64,000 nucleotides of DNA from JAWWPG01 sp963820035 (GTDB taxonomy: Bacteria; Actinomycetota; Actinomycetes; Propionibacteriales; Nocardioidaceae), in NCBI GenBank assembly GCA_963820035.1, contig CAWFYK010000005.1, positions 434,001 through 498,000 of the forward strand, read 5' to 3'. Of the stretch, positions 1-7,515 are shown in pieces. Positions within the stretch are counted from its first letter, which is position 1; each line of letters opens with the position of its first letter. The notes beneath the pieces were generated by a model. It did not search any database. It was given only the letters and a program-made list of their open reading frames with translations, and was not told the origin of the DNA. A program made the translations under genes and the position numbers.

Positions 1-645
1 GAGGACGTGCACGACGGCCGCCCGGTGCTCGCCAGCTACGCCTGGTCCGACGTCACGGGCACGGGCGCCCACTGGCAGCAGGCCTTCTCGGTCGACGACG
101 GGAAGACCTGGGAGGTCAACTGGGAGATGAACTGGGTGCGCCGGACCGACCGGCCCGACCACACGCAGACGGGCAAGATCACATCGGACTTCGACTTCGT
201 CAACGGCGACTGGCAGGTCGACCATCGCCGACTGGCGAAGCCCTTGCTGGGCAGTGACGAATGGTCGTCGTTCTCGACGCCCTGGACGGCGTACACGCTG
301 TTCCACGGTGCCGTGACGGTCGACGAGATCGGCCTCGCGGACGGCGTCTCGCGCGGGCTCACCGTGCGGCTGTTCGATCCGTCCACCCGAGAGTGGTCGA
401 TCTACTGGGTGAACAGCGCCGCCGGCAGGATGGACACGCCGGTGGTCGGCAGCTTCTCCGACGGGGTCGGCATCTTCGCGGCCGACGAGGTCTACGACGG
501 GCAGCCGATCCGCTGCCGGTTCGTCTGGTCGGACATCACCGAGACGACCACGCATTGGCAGCAGGACTTCTCGACCGACGGGGGAGCGACGTGGGAGACC
601 AACTGGGTCATGGACAGCACCCGGTTGAATGACAGCGGGGGCTGA
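1..645 (+). CDS. Partial DUF1579-like protein with two copies of one domain
   Basis: The frame is open from the first base of the window, so the 5' end lies outside; a GTG at 7 is only the first in-window start codon. The visible product holds the tail of one domain copy (WSDVTGTGAHWQQAF ... TWEVNW, about 31-147) and a complete second copy ending in WSDITETTTHWQQDF ... TWETNW (about 190-630). I infer tandem duplication of one small beta-barrel-like domain rich in Trp and Asp. The DNGDW/DFDFVNGDW type start of the second copy and the spacing of the motifs recall DUF1579-like proteins. No signal peptide or catalytic residue can be judged. The function is unknown. Confidence 0.7.
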   Translation, partial: EDVHDGRPVLASYAWSDVTGTGAHWQQAFSVDDGKTWEVNWEMNWVRRTDRPDHTQTGKITSDFDFVNGDWQVDHRRLAKPLLGSDEWSSFSTPWTAYTLFHGAVTVDEIGLADGVSRGLTVRLFDPSTREWSIYWVNSAAGRMDTPVVGSFSDGVGIFAADEVYDGQPIRCRFVWSDITETTTHWQQDFSTDGGATWETNWVMDSTRLNDSGG

Positions 646-702
646 GCCTGGCCAGCCTCGGTGCCGGGCTAAAACCAGGTGCGCGGCCATCGTCGCGGCG
701 GC

Positions 703-708
703 TACGGT
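703..708 (+). promoter_or_regulatory. Candidate -10 box for a leaderless leader transcript
   Basis: TACGGT lies seven bases before the ATG at 716, the spacing expected if transcription begins at that ATG. No good -35 hexamer is visible 17 nt upstream. An A-rich patch (taaaacc, about 670-676) precedes where it would be, which is reminiscent of but not proof of WhiB7-type promoters. Confidence 0.3.
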
Positions 709-715
709 CTGGCCC

Positions 716-733
716 ATGGGTATGTCGAAGTGA
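716..733 (+). CDS. Possible leader peptide MGMSK ahead of the methyltransferase
   Basis: ATG GGT ATG TCG AAG TGA encodes five residues. Its last codons and stop (725-733) form most of the 5' arm of the long-range stem that closes over the methyltransferase ribosome binding site. A ribosome translating or stalling here would open that stem, as in erm-type translational attenuation. No Shine-Dalgarno precedes it, so it would have to be leaderless. The ORF is too short to be convincing by itself; the coincidence with the RNA structure is what supports it. Confidence 0.35.
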   Translation: MGMSK

Positions 734-818
734 TGTGAGCCAGGCGCGGACCAGCGCCTGACGACCGGCGAACCGCGACGCGGCTCGCCGGTCAGGTGGA
801 TCTCATCACGTCGAGGAC
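725..818 (+). promoter_or_regulatory. Structured mRNA leader (three-way junction) before the rRNA methyltransferase
   Basis: Three helices can be drawn by eye. P1 pairs 725-735 with 804-814 (10 of 11 pairs). P2 is a perfect 7-bp hairpin, 741-747 with 754-760. P3 pairs 764-775 with 781-792 (11 of 12). P1 covers the first two bases of the GAGGA ribosome binding site (813-817), five bases before the ATG at 822. There is no T-tract, so control would act on translation initiation rather than on intrinsic termination. It does not match any riboswitch class I can recall with confidence. Confidence 0.5.
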
Positions 819-821
819 ATC

Positions 822-1646
822 ATGTCTCCGCTGCCCGCCCCGGTTCGGCTCATGCCGGTCGCCGCCCGCCATCCCGCCGCCCAGCGCTACCTCCGCGCGC
901 GTCGCGGCTTGCAGCGCCGAGACGACGCGGTCATCCCGGTCCACGGCAGATGGGCCCACGAGCGCCTCCTCGAGCTTGGCGCCAGCATCGAGGCGTTCCT
1001 GTGCTGCCGTCCCGATGGCGGATCCGGAATCGACAGTCTGGTGGCAGGCGTCGCGGCGGTGGCCCACGCGTCATACGAGATCTCGGAGAAGACGCTCGCG
1101 CGGCTGCATCCGGGGTCGAGCGTGCCGGGGCTGCTGTCGCTGGTGCGGGTCCCGACCTGGTCTCCCCAGCGAGTGCTCGATCCAGATGCACGTCTGCTGC
1201 TCGTCGCCGACGGCATCGAGTACGCCGGCAACCTGGGCACCCTGGTGCGCACGGTCGACGCGAGTGGTGCCGATGGGCTGGTGCTGAGCAACCCGGCGGC
1301 GAGGCGCACCCACCCGACGGTGTTCTCCGCCAGCAGGGGCACCGTGCTCACGACTCCGACCCTGGAGTTGCCCGACGCAGCCGATGGGTGCCGGGCGCTC
1401 GAGCGGGCCGGGTTCAGCATCATGGTCGCCGATCCCCGAGTGGCGCTGGACTACCGCGATGCGCAGTATGACGGCGGTCGGGTCGCGATCGTCGTCGGCT
1501 CGGAGGGCAACGGTGTCTCGGACGAGTGGCGCGCTGCCGCCCAGCAGCGGGTGAGCATCTCGATGCGCGGCCGGGCCGACTCGCTCAACGTGGCAGCGGC
1601 GGCCGCCATCCTGCTCTTCGAGGCCTCGGCCCGATCGGGCGGGTAG
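822..1646 (+). CDS. SpoU/TrmH-family RNA 2'-O-methyltransferase (Tsr/AviRb-like)
   Basis: The 274-residue product has the three SPOUT motifs: NLGTLVRT (about 136-143), VVGSEGNG (about 224-231) and SLNVAAAAA (about 253-261), which form the trefoil knot that binds SAM. Length and architecture (a variable N-terminal RNA-binding half, then the knot) match the 23S rRNA 2'-O-methyltransferases, including the thiostrepton and avilamycin resistance enzymes; a housekeeping rRNA or tRNA methylase remains possible. The ATG follows GAGGA by five bases. The elaborate leader upstream suggests inducible expression, which would fit self-protection against a ribosome-targeting drug. The antibiotic link is inference. 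Confidence 0.85.
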   Translation: MSPLPAPVRLMPVAARHPAAQRYLRARRGLQRRDDAVIPVHGRWAHERLLELGASIEAFLCCRPDGGSGIDSLVAGVAAVAHASYEISEKTLARLHPGSSVPGLLSLVRVPTWSPQRVLDPDARLLLVADGIEYAGNLGTLVRTVDASGADGLVLSNPAARRTHPTVFSASRGTVLTTPTLELPDAADGCRALERAGFSIMVADPRVALDYRDAQYDGGRVAIVVGSEGNGVSDEWRAAAQQRVSISMRGRADSLNVAAAAAILLFEASARSGG

Positions 1647-1748
1647 CTCGTCAGTGGGAGCGGCCGGCTGCTGGGAGCGACTGGAACGCCGGAAGCTTCC
1701 TTGACGTTGTCCTCTGCTCGTGCGGTCCCCTCGGCGTTGCTCTGACGC

Positions 1749-1880
1749 TCATGCAGAGACCGGCCCGCGAACAAGCCGCCTACCACCGACCCCGACGATC
1801 AGCGCCGCAATTCCGATGATGAGTTCGACGGTCGAAAGGGCGAAGGACACGATGGGCCTCTTCTCGGCGACATGGATCAA
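1749..1880 (-). CDS. Possible 43-residue single-span membrane protein
   Basis: Reading from a TTG at 1880, the frame gives an N-terminal charged stretch and then a hydrophobic helix (about VELIIGIAALIVGVGG) before a short basic tail and stop. It occupies the gap between the methyltransferase and the small secreted protein. There is no convincing ribosome binding site and TTG is a weak start, so this is offered only as a candidate. Confidence 0.2.
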   Translation of the reverse strand: MIHVAEKRPIVSFALSTVELIIGIAALIVGVGGRRLVRGPVSA

Positions 1881-1943
1881 CGCTGGGGTCGAACGCGTGC
1901 TGCAGCCCCATCTTGCTCCACGTTGCCCGACCCGCGCGGCGGA

Positions 1944-2324
1944 TCAGGGGCGCCGGCAGGGGTGTGCGTCGGTGTGGAACGTCTTGCGCCATTGCGGTTT
2001 CGCTTCCGGTCCGCTGCGGTAGACCGTGGTGAACCGCCCCGAGATCCCGGTGTCGATGTGCCAGAACTGCCAGTGCTCGGAGGGCGCCTGCCCGTGTCGG
2101 TAGAAGATTCGCCGGCCGCTCGGCCCGTAGACGGCGACGCGGTAGCCGCGGGAGCCGCCGCTGAACGACTGGTACCAGACGCCGATCCTGAAGGTGTGAT
2201 GGACGCAGACCTTCGGCGCGGGCGCGTTGATCAGCACCTGCGCCGACGCGCTCGATGCCAACACCACCCCCAGCCCGAGCACGATAGACGTGAGGATGGC
2301 TGCAACTGCGCCCCGACTGCGCAT
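1944..2324 (-). CDS. Small secreted protein of unknown function
   Basis: I start it at the ATG at 2324 because translation from there begins with a clean Sec signal peptide (MRSRGAVAAILTS, a hydrophobic core, cleavage near ASA-Q); longer frames upstream add unstructured residues. The mature part, about 98 residues, has two cysteines (near VCVHHTF and DAHPC) that could form a disulfide and a beta-rich composition with many aromatic residues. I do not recognise a family. It stands alone, transcribed against both neighbours. Confidence 0.6.
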   Translation of the reverse strand: MRSRGAVAAILTSIVLGLGVVLASSASAQVLINAPAPKVCVHHTFRIGVWYQSFSGGSRGYRVAVYGPSGRRIFYRHGQAPSEHWQFWHIDTGISGRFTTVYRSGPEAKPQWRKTFHTDAHPCRRP

Positions 2325-2714
2325 AGCCCCAGTTAACCACCCGGAAAGTAGCGACGACACAGTGTTTCCGAGGCTGCCCGGACAGGTCGAAAGTGGCGAG
2401 GCTCTCGGCCAAGGCGTGCCGGAGGTGACCATCGAATTTGCTGCCGCTGTCCTCGATCAGCTGAAGCTCACCACGACCGCGATCTCGTGTCGTAGAGTGC
2501 GCATGGTCGCCGCGCGGAACGCGGGGCAGGACGAGCACCGCAGGGCCGGCGTGGAGGTACTGATGAGCCGAGTCGTCAGAGGGTCGGCGGGAACGAGTCC
2601 GGGGGAGCGACTGCTCAACGGCCCGCAGACCACCGGGCGGAACTACCGGGATCTCTTCTCGCCTGGGAAACCAACCCTCTCAGCACACCGCTCGACCTCA
2701 TCGGTGACGGTGAG
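2325..2714 (+). other. Gap with one short open frame, no recognised gene
   Basis: A 71-codon frame, ATG 2503 to TGA 2718, follows a TAGAGT box (2493-2498) at 4 bases and its stop overlaps the GTG proposed for the broken FAD oxidase (GTGA at 2715-2718). The predicted peptide is Arg/Gly-rich and resembles nothing I know. I see no RNA gene or repeat here. Confidence 0.3.
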
Positions 2715-4027
2715 GTGATCCTGCGAACCGGCGTGGTTCGCGTCCTCGAGCCCGGTGCGGCCTGGTATGACGAGGCCGTGGCCGGGTTCGCCACCGCGGT
2801 CGTCGTGGCGCCCGCTGTCGTGGTCGATGCCCAGACCGCGTCCGACGTAGCGGCGACCGTTGCCGTTGCGGCGGACCGCGCTCAGACGGTGACGGTCCTC
2901 GGTGCCGGCCATGGCCGTCTGCACGACGTCCGCGCAGTTCTGGCGCTCGCGGTCCGCCGCTTGGACGGCGTGGAGGTGGACGCCGCCGCCCGTACCGCCC
3001 GGATCGGCGCCGGGTGCACCTGGGATCCGGTGCTTGCGGCCGCGACGCCGCACGGACTCGCCCCCGTGTGCGGCTCGGCCCCTGGTGTCGGCGTCGCGGG
3101 CTACCTGCTGGGCGGCGGTGTGGGCCCACTCGCCAGTGGCCTCGGCTTCAGCAGTGGCTACGTGCGATCCGTCGACGTCGTCACTCCGGCCGATGGGCCG
3201 GTCACGGTCTCTGCCGACTCCCACTCCGACCTCTTCTGGGCATTGCGTGGGGGCAAGGGCGGTTTCGGAGTCGTCACGTCCGTGACTCTCGAGCTGCTCG
3301 CCCTTCGCGAGGTCTTCGGCGGGGGCCACTACTTTGCTGCTACTTTGCTGCGCAAGACGCCGGAGCCGTTCAGCACGCCTACGCTGAGTGGGCGCCTCGA
3401 CTTCCCGAGTCATCCACCGCGTCGGTGGCGATGCTTCGGCTGCCGGCGTCGGACGTCCCGCCTGACCAGATCCGGGGCAGGCAGGTGGTTCACGTACGCT
3501 TCGCGAGTCTCGATTCCGCCAGCGCCGCAGGGCCGCAGCTCGGCGACCTGCGAACCGTTGCCCGCCCACTGCTCGACACCGTCGCGGTCCTTCCGTACGC
3601 GAAACTGGGCACCATCCACGGTGACCCGACCGCGCCGCGGACCTGCCCTGGTCGTCGGGTCGACGATTCGCGACCTTCGCGTCGCCGGTCGAATACCTCG
3701 GCTGTCAACCGCTCTCACGGTGATGCGGTCGGCGGCCGGGCCACCCCGCACCTCCTCAACGTGTACGCGGCCCCCGTCCCGACGCTGTCGGACGATCAAC
3801 GGCTCGACGCGATCCGCGACGTGCTCCGTAGTGTGGCGCCGTGGCGGGCACCAGTGGACCTGGTGAACTTCGTAGGGCGCGGAAACGACGGTGACGCAAT
3901 CGTCGAGTCCTGGACAGCCGAGCAGAACGAGCAGCTCGACGTGGTCCGGCACCGGTACGACCCCGAGTGGCTGTTTCCCTTCGCCCGGCACGTTGGGCGT
4001 AGCGAGGCACCTGAAGGCCGCCCATGA
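2715..4027 (+). pseudogene. FAD-linked oxidase (BBE type), frameshifted
   Basis: The first part, from GTG 2715, encodes an FAD_binding_4 domain (AVVVDAQTASDV, GAGHGRLHDV, VCGSAPGVGVAGYLLGGGVG, FWALRGGKGGFGVVTSV). After about 3329 the reading moves to another frame (HYFAAQDAGAVQHAYAEW ... RYDPEWLFPF), which supplies the berberine-bridge C-terminal region of the same protein. The shift is exactly explained by a perfect 11-bp tandem duplication at 3330-3351; removing one copy restores HYFAAQDAG. Around 3640-3720 the third frame looks more protein-like, so a compensating pair of small indels is also likely. Usual length is about 450 residues. Function would be oxidation of an unknown alcohol or sugar, but the gene as written is dead. 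Confidence 0.8.
3330..3351 (+). repeat. Perfect 11-bp tandem duplication causing a frameshift
   Basis: The unit tactttgctgc occurs at 3330-3340 and again at 3341-3351. Eleven is not a multiple of three, so it throws the FAD oxidase out of frame exactly where the coding signal changes frame. Confidence 0.9.
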
Positions 4028-4133
4028 ACGAGCCACCCGCCCTCGACGCGGGTTTCCCGAGCACCCAGGTGGACGTCGGCTCGGCGCACGGAGCGGGCGC
4101 ATGGTCCGCCCGCATGGGCGGATGGTCGGTTCG

Positions 4134-4454
4134 TCAGGAGGCCTCGAACTCACCGAGGCGGTCCCACTCGTCCTTCTGGTTCTGCCAGTTGCGGATCTCC
4201 GGCGTCTCCTGGACGTACGTCGGCAGCTCCTCCTGGGCGCGCTTGAAGTGGTCCGACGTAACGTGCGCGACCGCGGCGTCGTCGTCGAACGCCTCGAGGA
4301 GCACGTACTGGTTCGGGTCGTCGAGACTGCGCGACCACTCGAAGAAGCGGTTGCCCGGCTCCGCCCGAGTGGAATCGGTGAAGTCGCGGGCGATCTCCGG
4401 CCACTGGTCGGCGTACTCGGGCTTGATCTTCCACTTGACGCAGATCAGGATCAT
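4134..4454 (-). CDS. Antibiotic-biosynthesis-monooxygenase (ABM) fold protein, YgiN-like
   Basis: The 106-residue product has the length and pattern of the dimeric alpha+beta ABM fold: a first strand MILICVKWKIKPEY, a Trp/Pro helix, EPGNRFFEWSRSLDDPNQYVLLEAFDDDAAVAHVTSDHF (the EPG.....S.DDPN..VL.E.w.....HH/S.HF pattern of putative quinol monooxygenases) and a C-terminal helix. Such proteins oxidise quinols or act as small cofactor-free oxygenases in the cytoplasm. It is divergent from the IclR regulator, with about 126 bp between them, so it may belong to that regulon. The substrate cannot be named. Confidence 0.8.
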   Translation of the reverse strand: MILICVKWKIKPEYADQWPEIARDFTDSTRAEPGNRFFEWSRSLDDPNQYVLLEAFDDDAAVAHVTSDHFKRAQEELPTYVQETPEIRNWQNQKDEWDRLGEFEAS

Positions 4455-4568
4455 TCGGCGGCTCCTCAGCTCAAGACATCACACTCGGGGCGATGGTTCG
4501 CGCTCCCGACTCTGCCACCCGAGGGCCGGCTCCGGAAGGAGTTCATATCACCCGCCGAGAACGGTGGC

Positions 4569-4574
4569 TAGAGT
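4569..4574 (+). promoter_or_regulatory. -10 box of leaderless IclR-family gene
   Basis: TAGAGT ends six bases before the ATG at 4581, and there is no Shine-Dalgarno, so the transcript probably begins at the start codon. Confidence 0.45.
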
Positions 4575-4580
4575 CTGCGT

Positions 4581-5411
4581 ATGGGTGGCTCGGTATCGCG
4601 CACGTTGGACATCCTGGAGGTCGTCGCGGCGTATGGCGGGGCCTCCGCGAAGGAGATCGCCGACGCGACCGGGTTGCCGCTGCCGACCGTCTACCGACTG
4701 GTGCGTGAGCTGCTCGACGGCGACTACCTGGTGCACATCAAGGAGGAGAAGCGGTTCGAGCTGGGCTACAAGCTGCACGCCCTCACCGTCTCCCTGCACG
4801 AGCAGATCGGGGTGTCGCGCGGGGTCCGGGCAGAGGTGAGCGGCCTGCATCACCAGCTCGGTGCCGCGTCGTACCTCGCCGTGCACCGGGGCGCGCAGAT
4901 CGTCGTCGTGTTCACCGCGGACTCGCCCGCATGTCCTCGCCTCGCGCCCCTGGACTTCGGCTATCACGAGGCCGCGCACGCGACAGCCCTCGGCAAGATC
5001 CTGCTGGCGAACATGGACGAAGGCCAGCGGCTCCAGTACCTCGAGCCGGAGCCGATGCGCCGGTTCGGCCCCGGCACGATCACGATGTATGACGAGCTCT
5101 TCGCCCAGTTGGACGAGGTGGCGCGACGCGGGATCGCCTGGGAGTTCGGCGAGTTCCAAGCCGGGGCCACCTGCGCGGCCGCCGCCGTCCGCGGGAACAC
5201 CGGCGCCCTGATCGGCTCGGTCGCGGTGTCTGCTCCCGACCGGTTATTCGCGCATCAGCGAGGCGAGGTCGAGCACGCCATCCGGGCCACCGCGTCCAGG
5301 GTCAGCCGGTTCTACCGCACCTCCGACGACCGCGGGGTCGGGCCACCCAGAAGCCAGCCGTCCGCGCATTCTCGACCGGCGAGAACGCCGCTGGCCGCCG
5401 AGCCGATTTGA
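4581..5411 (+). CDS. IclR-family transcriptional regulator
   Basis: Residues 1-60 form the winged helix-turn-helix (SRTLDILEVVAAYGGASAKEIA ... LPLPTVYRLVRELLDGDYL). Residues about 80-250 form the GAF-like effector domain with the family signature around HATALGKILLA and ITMYDELFAQLDEVARRGIAWEFGEFQAGATCAAAAVR. The tail after about 250 is low-complexity. IclR proteins are cytoplasmic dimers that usually repress or activate an adjacent catabolic operon in response to a small acid or alcohol. It lies 43 bp upstream of the oxidoreductase operon on the same strand, which makes that operon its likely target. The effector is unknown. Confidence 0.88.
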   Translation: MGGSVSRTLDILEVVAAYGGASAKEIADATGLPLPTVYRLVRELLDGDYLVHIKEEKRFELGYKLHALTVSLHEQIGVSRGVRAEVSGLHHQLGAASYLAVHRGAQIVVVFTADSPACPRLAPLDFGYHEAAHATALGKILLANMDEGQRLQYLEPEPMRRFGPGTITMYDELFAQLDEVARRGIAWEFGEFQAGATCAAAAVRGNTGALIGSVAVSAPDRLFAHQRGEVEHAIRATASRVSRFYRTSDDRGVGPPRSQPSAHSRPARTPLAAEPI

Positions 5412-5454
5412 CACTAACTTGCCCAACACCAGCCCACCCCCTTGGGAGACCTCG

Positions 5455-5910
5455 ATGACAGATCGCAAGCAAGCCCTCGTGAGACTGCTGCGGGCGGCCT
5501 ACCCGCACGACAGCTTCCCTGACGGTCCCTATGAGCGCGTGGCGGACACGATCCTCACTCAGGTCGACGACGACCTGTGGCTCAAGCTCGCCCTCGAGCA
5601 GGGTCTGGACACGCTGGAGCAGGCCGGTCTCGACGGCAGCCAGGACCCCGAGACGGCCGAGAAGCTGCTGCGCGAGATCGAGGATGCCGAGTTCTTCAAG
5701 CTGGTCCGCGCGGTCACGGTGGTCGCCCTGTACGACGACCACGAGGTCTGGGAGATCCTCGGCTACGAGGGGGAGTCGTTCTCCAAGGGCGGCTACCTGC
5801 ATCGCGGCTTCGACGACCTCGACTGGTTGCCCGACCCGCGCATCGATGAGTACGACGGCCCCGACGCGATCGTCGAGGTGGCCGACGCCGACCAACCCAC
5901 GAACGCCTGA
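5455..5910 (+). CDS. Small subunit for GMC oxidoreductase (gluconate 2-dehydrogenase subunit 3-like)
   Basis: I chose the ATG at 5455 because GGGAG precedes it at a good distance; an upstream start at 5419 adds only a Pro-rich stretch. The 151-residue product is acidic and helical (ALVRLLRAAYPHDSFPDGPYERVADTIL, LEQGLDTLEQ, FFKLVRAVTVVALYDDHEVWEILGYEGESFSKGGYLHRGFDDLDWLP). The late WEILGYEG ... GGY segment is the usual signature of gluconate dehydrogenase subunit 3 relatives that pair with a GMC flavoprotein. No Tat signal is present, so this one is probably cytoplasmic. It is nine bases upstream of the GMC gene. Confidence 0.65.
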   Translation: MTDRKQALVRLLRAAYPHDSFPDGPYERVADTILTQVDDDLWLKLALEQGLDTLEQAGLDGSQDPETAEKLLREIEDAEFFKLVRAVTVVALYDDHEVWEILGYEGESFSKGGYLHRGFDDLDWLPDPRIDEYDGPDAIVEVADADQPTNA

Positions 5911-5919
5911 GGGGCGGCC

Positions 5920-7515
5920 ATGAGCACGGAGAGCAACCAGCAGCAGCACGGCACGCCCATCGACGAGAGCACGGAGGCCGTGGTGATCATCGGCTCCGGG
6001 GCCGGCGGTGGCACGGTGGCCTACGAGCTCACCCAGCGCGGCATCCCTTGCGTCGTGCTCGAGGCCGGACCGTTCCTGACGCCCGACGACTACGAGAACG
6101 ACGAGTGGGCCGCGTTCGGGCAGATGGCCTGGCTGGACAACCGGACCACGTCGGGCGGCTACCGGGTCGCGAAGGACTTCCCCAACCTGCCGGCGTGGAT
6201 CGTCAAGGCGGTCGGCGGTTCGACCACGCACTGGAGCGGTGCCACCCCACGCTTCCGTGACTACGAGTTCAAGGCCAAGACCTACTACAGCGGCATCGAC
6301 GGCGCCAACCTGCTCGACTGGCCGATCTCCCTGGCCGACCTGGCGCCGTACTATGACCAAGCCGAGAAGGCGATCGGCTCGACGCACCGGCACGGCCGCG
6401 CGCCGCAGCCGGCGAATAACAACTACAAGGTGTTCGCCAATGGCGCGGAGCGGGTCGGCTACAAGTTCTACGCCACCGGTCCCTACGGCACGAACGCGGA
6501 ACCGTACGACGGTCGGCCCGCCAGCATCCAGGACGGCTTCAACTTCCAGGGCGACAAGAGCACCGCCAAGTGGAGCACCGCGGTCCGCGAGGTGCCGCGG
6601 GCGCTCGCAACCGGCAAGTGCGACCTGCGCACCGAGAGCCATGCCGTGCAGATCACCCATGACGCGCAGGGCAAGGTCAACGCCGTCCTCTACGTCGACA
6701 AGGACGGCACCCTGCACCGGCAGGCCGCCAAGGTGGTCTGCGTCGCCGGCAACTCGATCGAGACGCCGCGGCTGCTGCTCATGAGCGCGAGCTCGCTGCA
6801 CCCGAACGGACTCGCGAACTCGTCGGGTCAGGTCGGCCGCAACTACATGCGCCACACGACCGGCTCGGTCTATGCCCGCTTCGAGAAGCCGGTGCACATG
6901 TTCCGGGGCGAGACGATGGCCGGGATCATCGCCGACGAGGCCCGCCTCGACACCTCGCGCGGCTTCGCGGGCGGCTACTACATGGAGACGCTGTCGCTCG
7001 GTCCTGCGTTCCTCGCCGCGTTCGTCGAGCCCGGTGCGTGGGGCCGGGAGTTCACCACGATCATGGACGCGTACGACAACATGGCCGGCATGTGGATCGT
7101 CGGGGAGGACATGCCGCAGGAGACGAACCGGGTCACGCTGAACACGGCCGCCAAGGACCAGTGGGGGCTGCCGGTCGCCAACGTCAACTTCGACGACCAC
7201 CCGAACGACGTCGCGATGCGCGAGCACGGCTACGGCCGAGCCGACCTGCTCTACGAGGCGGTCGGCGCCACCGGCACCCACCACACGCCGCCGTACCCCG
7301 CGACGCACAACCTCGGCACCTGCCGGATGAGCGAGCGGCCGGAGGACGGTGTGATCGGTGCGTACGGCGAGGCGCACGACGTGCCCGGGTTGTTCGTCAG
7401 CGACGGCTCGGTGATGACGACTGGTGCGGCGGCCAACCCGACGCTGACCATCGTGGCGCTGGCCATCCGGCAGGCCGAGCACATCGCGGACCGGTTCGCG
7501 AAGGCCGACCTCTGA
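5920..7515 (+). CDS. GMC-family FAD-dependent oxidoreductase
   Basis: The 531-residue product starts with the dinucleotide-binding motif GSGAGGGTVAYEL (from residue 25) and the acidic end of strand 2 (VLEAGPF). KAVGGSTTHWSGATPRF is the GMC signature near the flavin. The C-terminus (THNLGTCRMSERPEDGVIGAYGEAHDVPGLFVSDGSVMTTGAAANPTLTIVALA) closes the active site. GMC enzymes oxidise alcohols or sugar hydroxyls; closest in layout are gluconate and fructose dehydrogenase large subunits. GAGGGG precedes the ATG. The gene follows its small subunit and overlaps the next gene by four bases. The substrate is unknown. Confidence 0.88.
   Translation: MSTESNQQQHGTPIDESTEAVVIIGSGAGGGTVAYELTQRGIPCVVLEAGPFLTPDDYENDEWAAFGQMAWLDNRTTSGGYRVAKDFPNLPAWIVKAVGGSTTHWSGATPRFRDYEFKAKTYYSGIDGANLLDWPISLADLAPYYDQAEKAIGSTHRHGRAPQPANNNYKVFANGAERVGYKFYATGPYGTNAEPYDGRPASIQDGFNFQGDKSTAKWSTAVREVPRALATGKCDLRTESHAVQITHDAQGKVNAVLYVDKDGTLHRQAAKVVCVAGNSIETPRLLLMSASSLHPNGLANSSGQVGRNYMRHTTGSVYARFEKPVHMFRGETMAGIIADEARLDTSRGFAGGYYMETLSLGPAFLAAFVEPGAWGREFTTIMDAYDNMAGMWIVGEDMPQETNRVTLNTAAKDQWGLPVANVNFDDHPNDVAMREHGYGRADLLYEAVGATGTHHTPPYPATHNLGTCRMSERPEDGVIGAYGEAHDVPGLFVSDGSVMTTGAAANPTLTIVALAIRQAEHIADRFAKADL

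Noticed and set aside
716..818. Known riboswitch (SAM-IV or other actinobacterial class)
   Set aside because: I compared the recalled consensus loops and found no match; it is reported only as a structured leader.
5302..7482. 726-codon minus-strand frame
   Set aside because: It is antisense to the GMC oxidoreductase and its small subunit; Arg/Val/Gly-rich sequence without motifs, typical of high-GC shadow frames.
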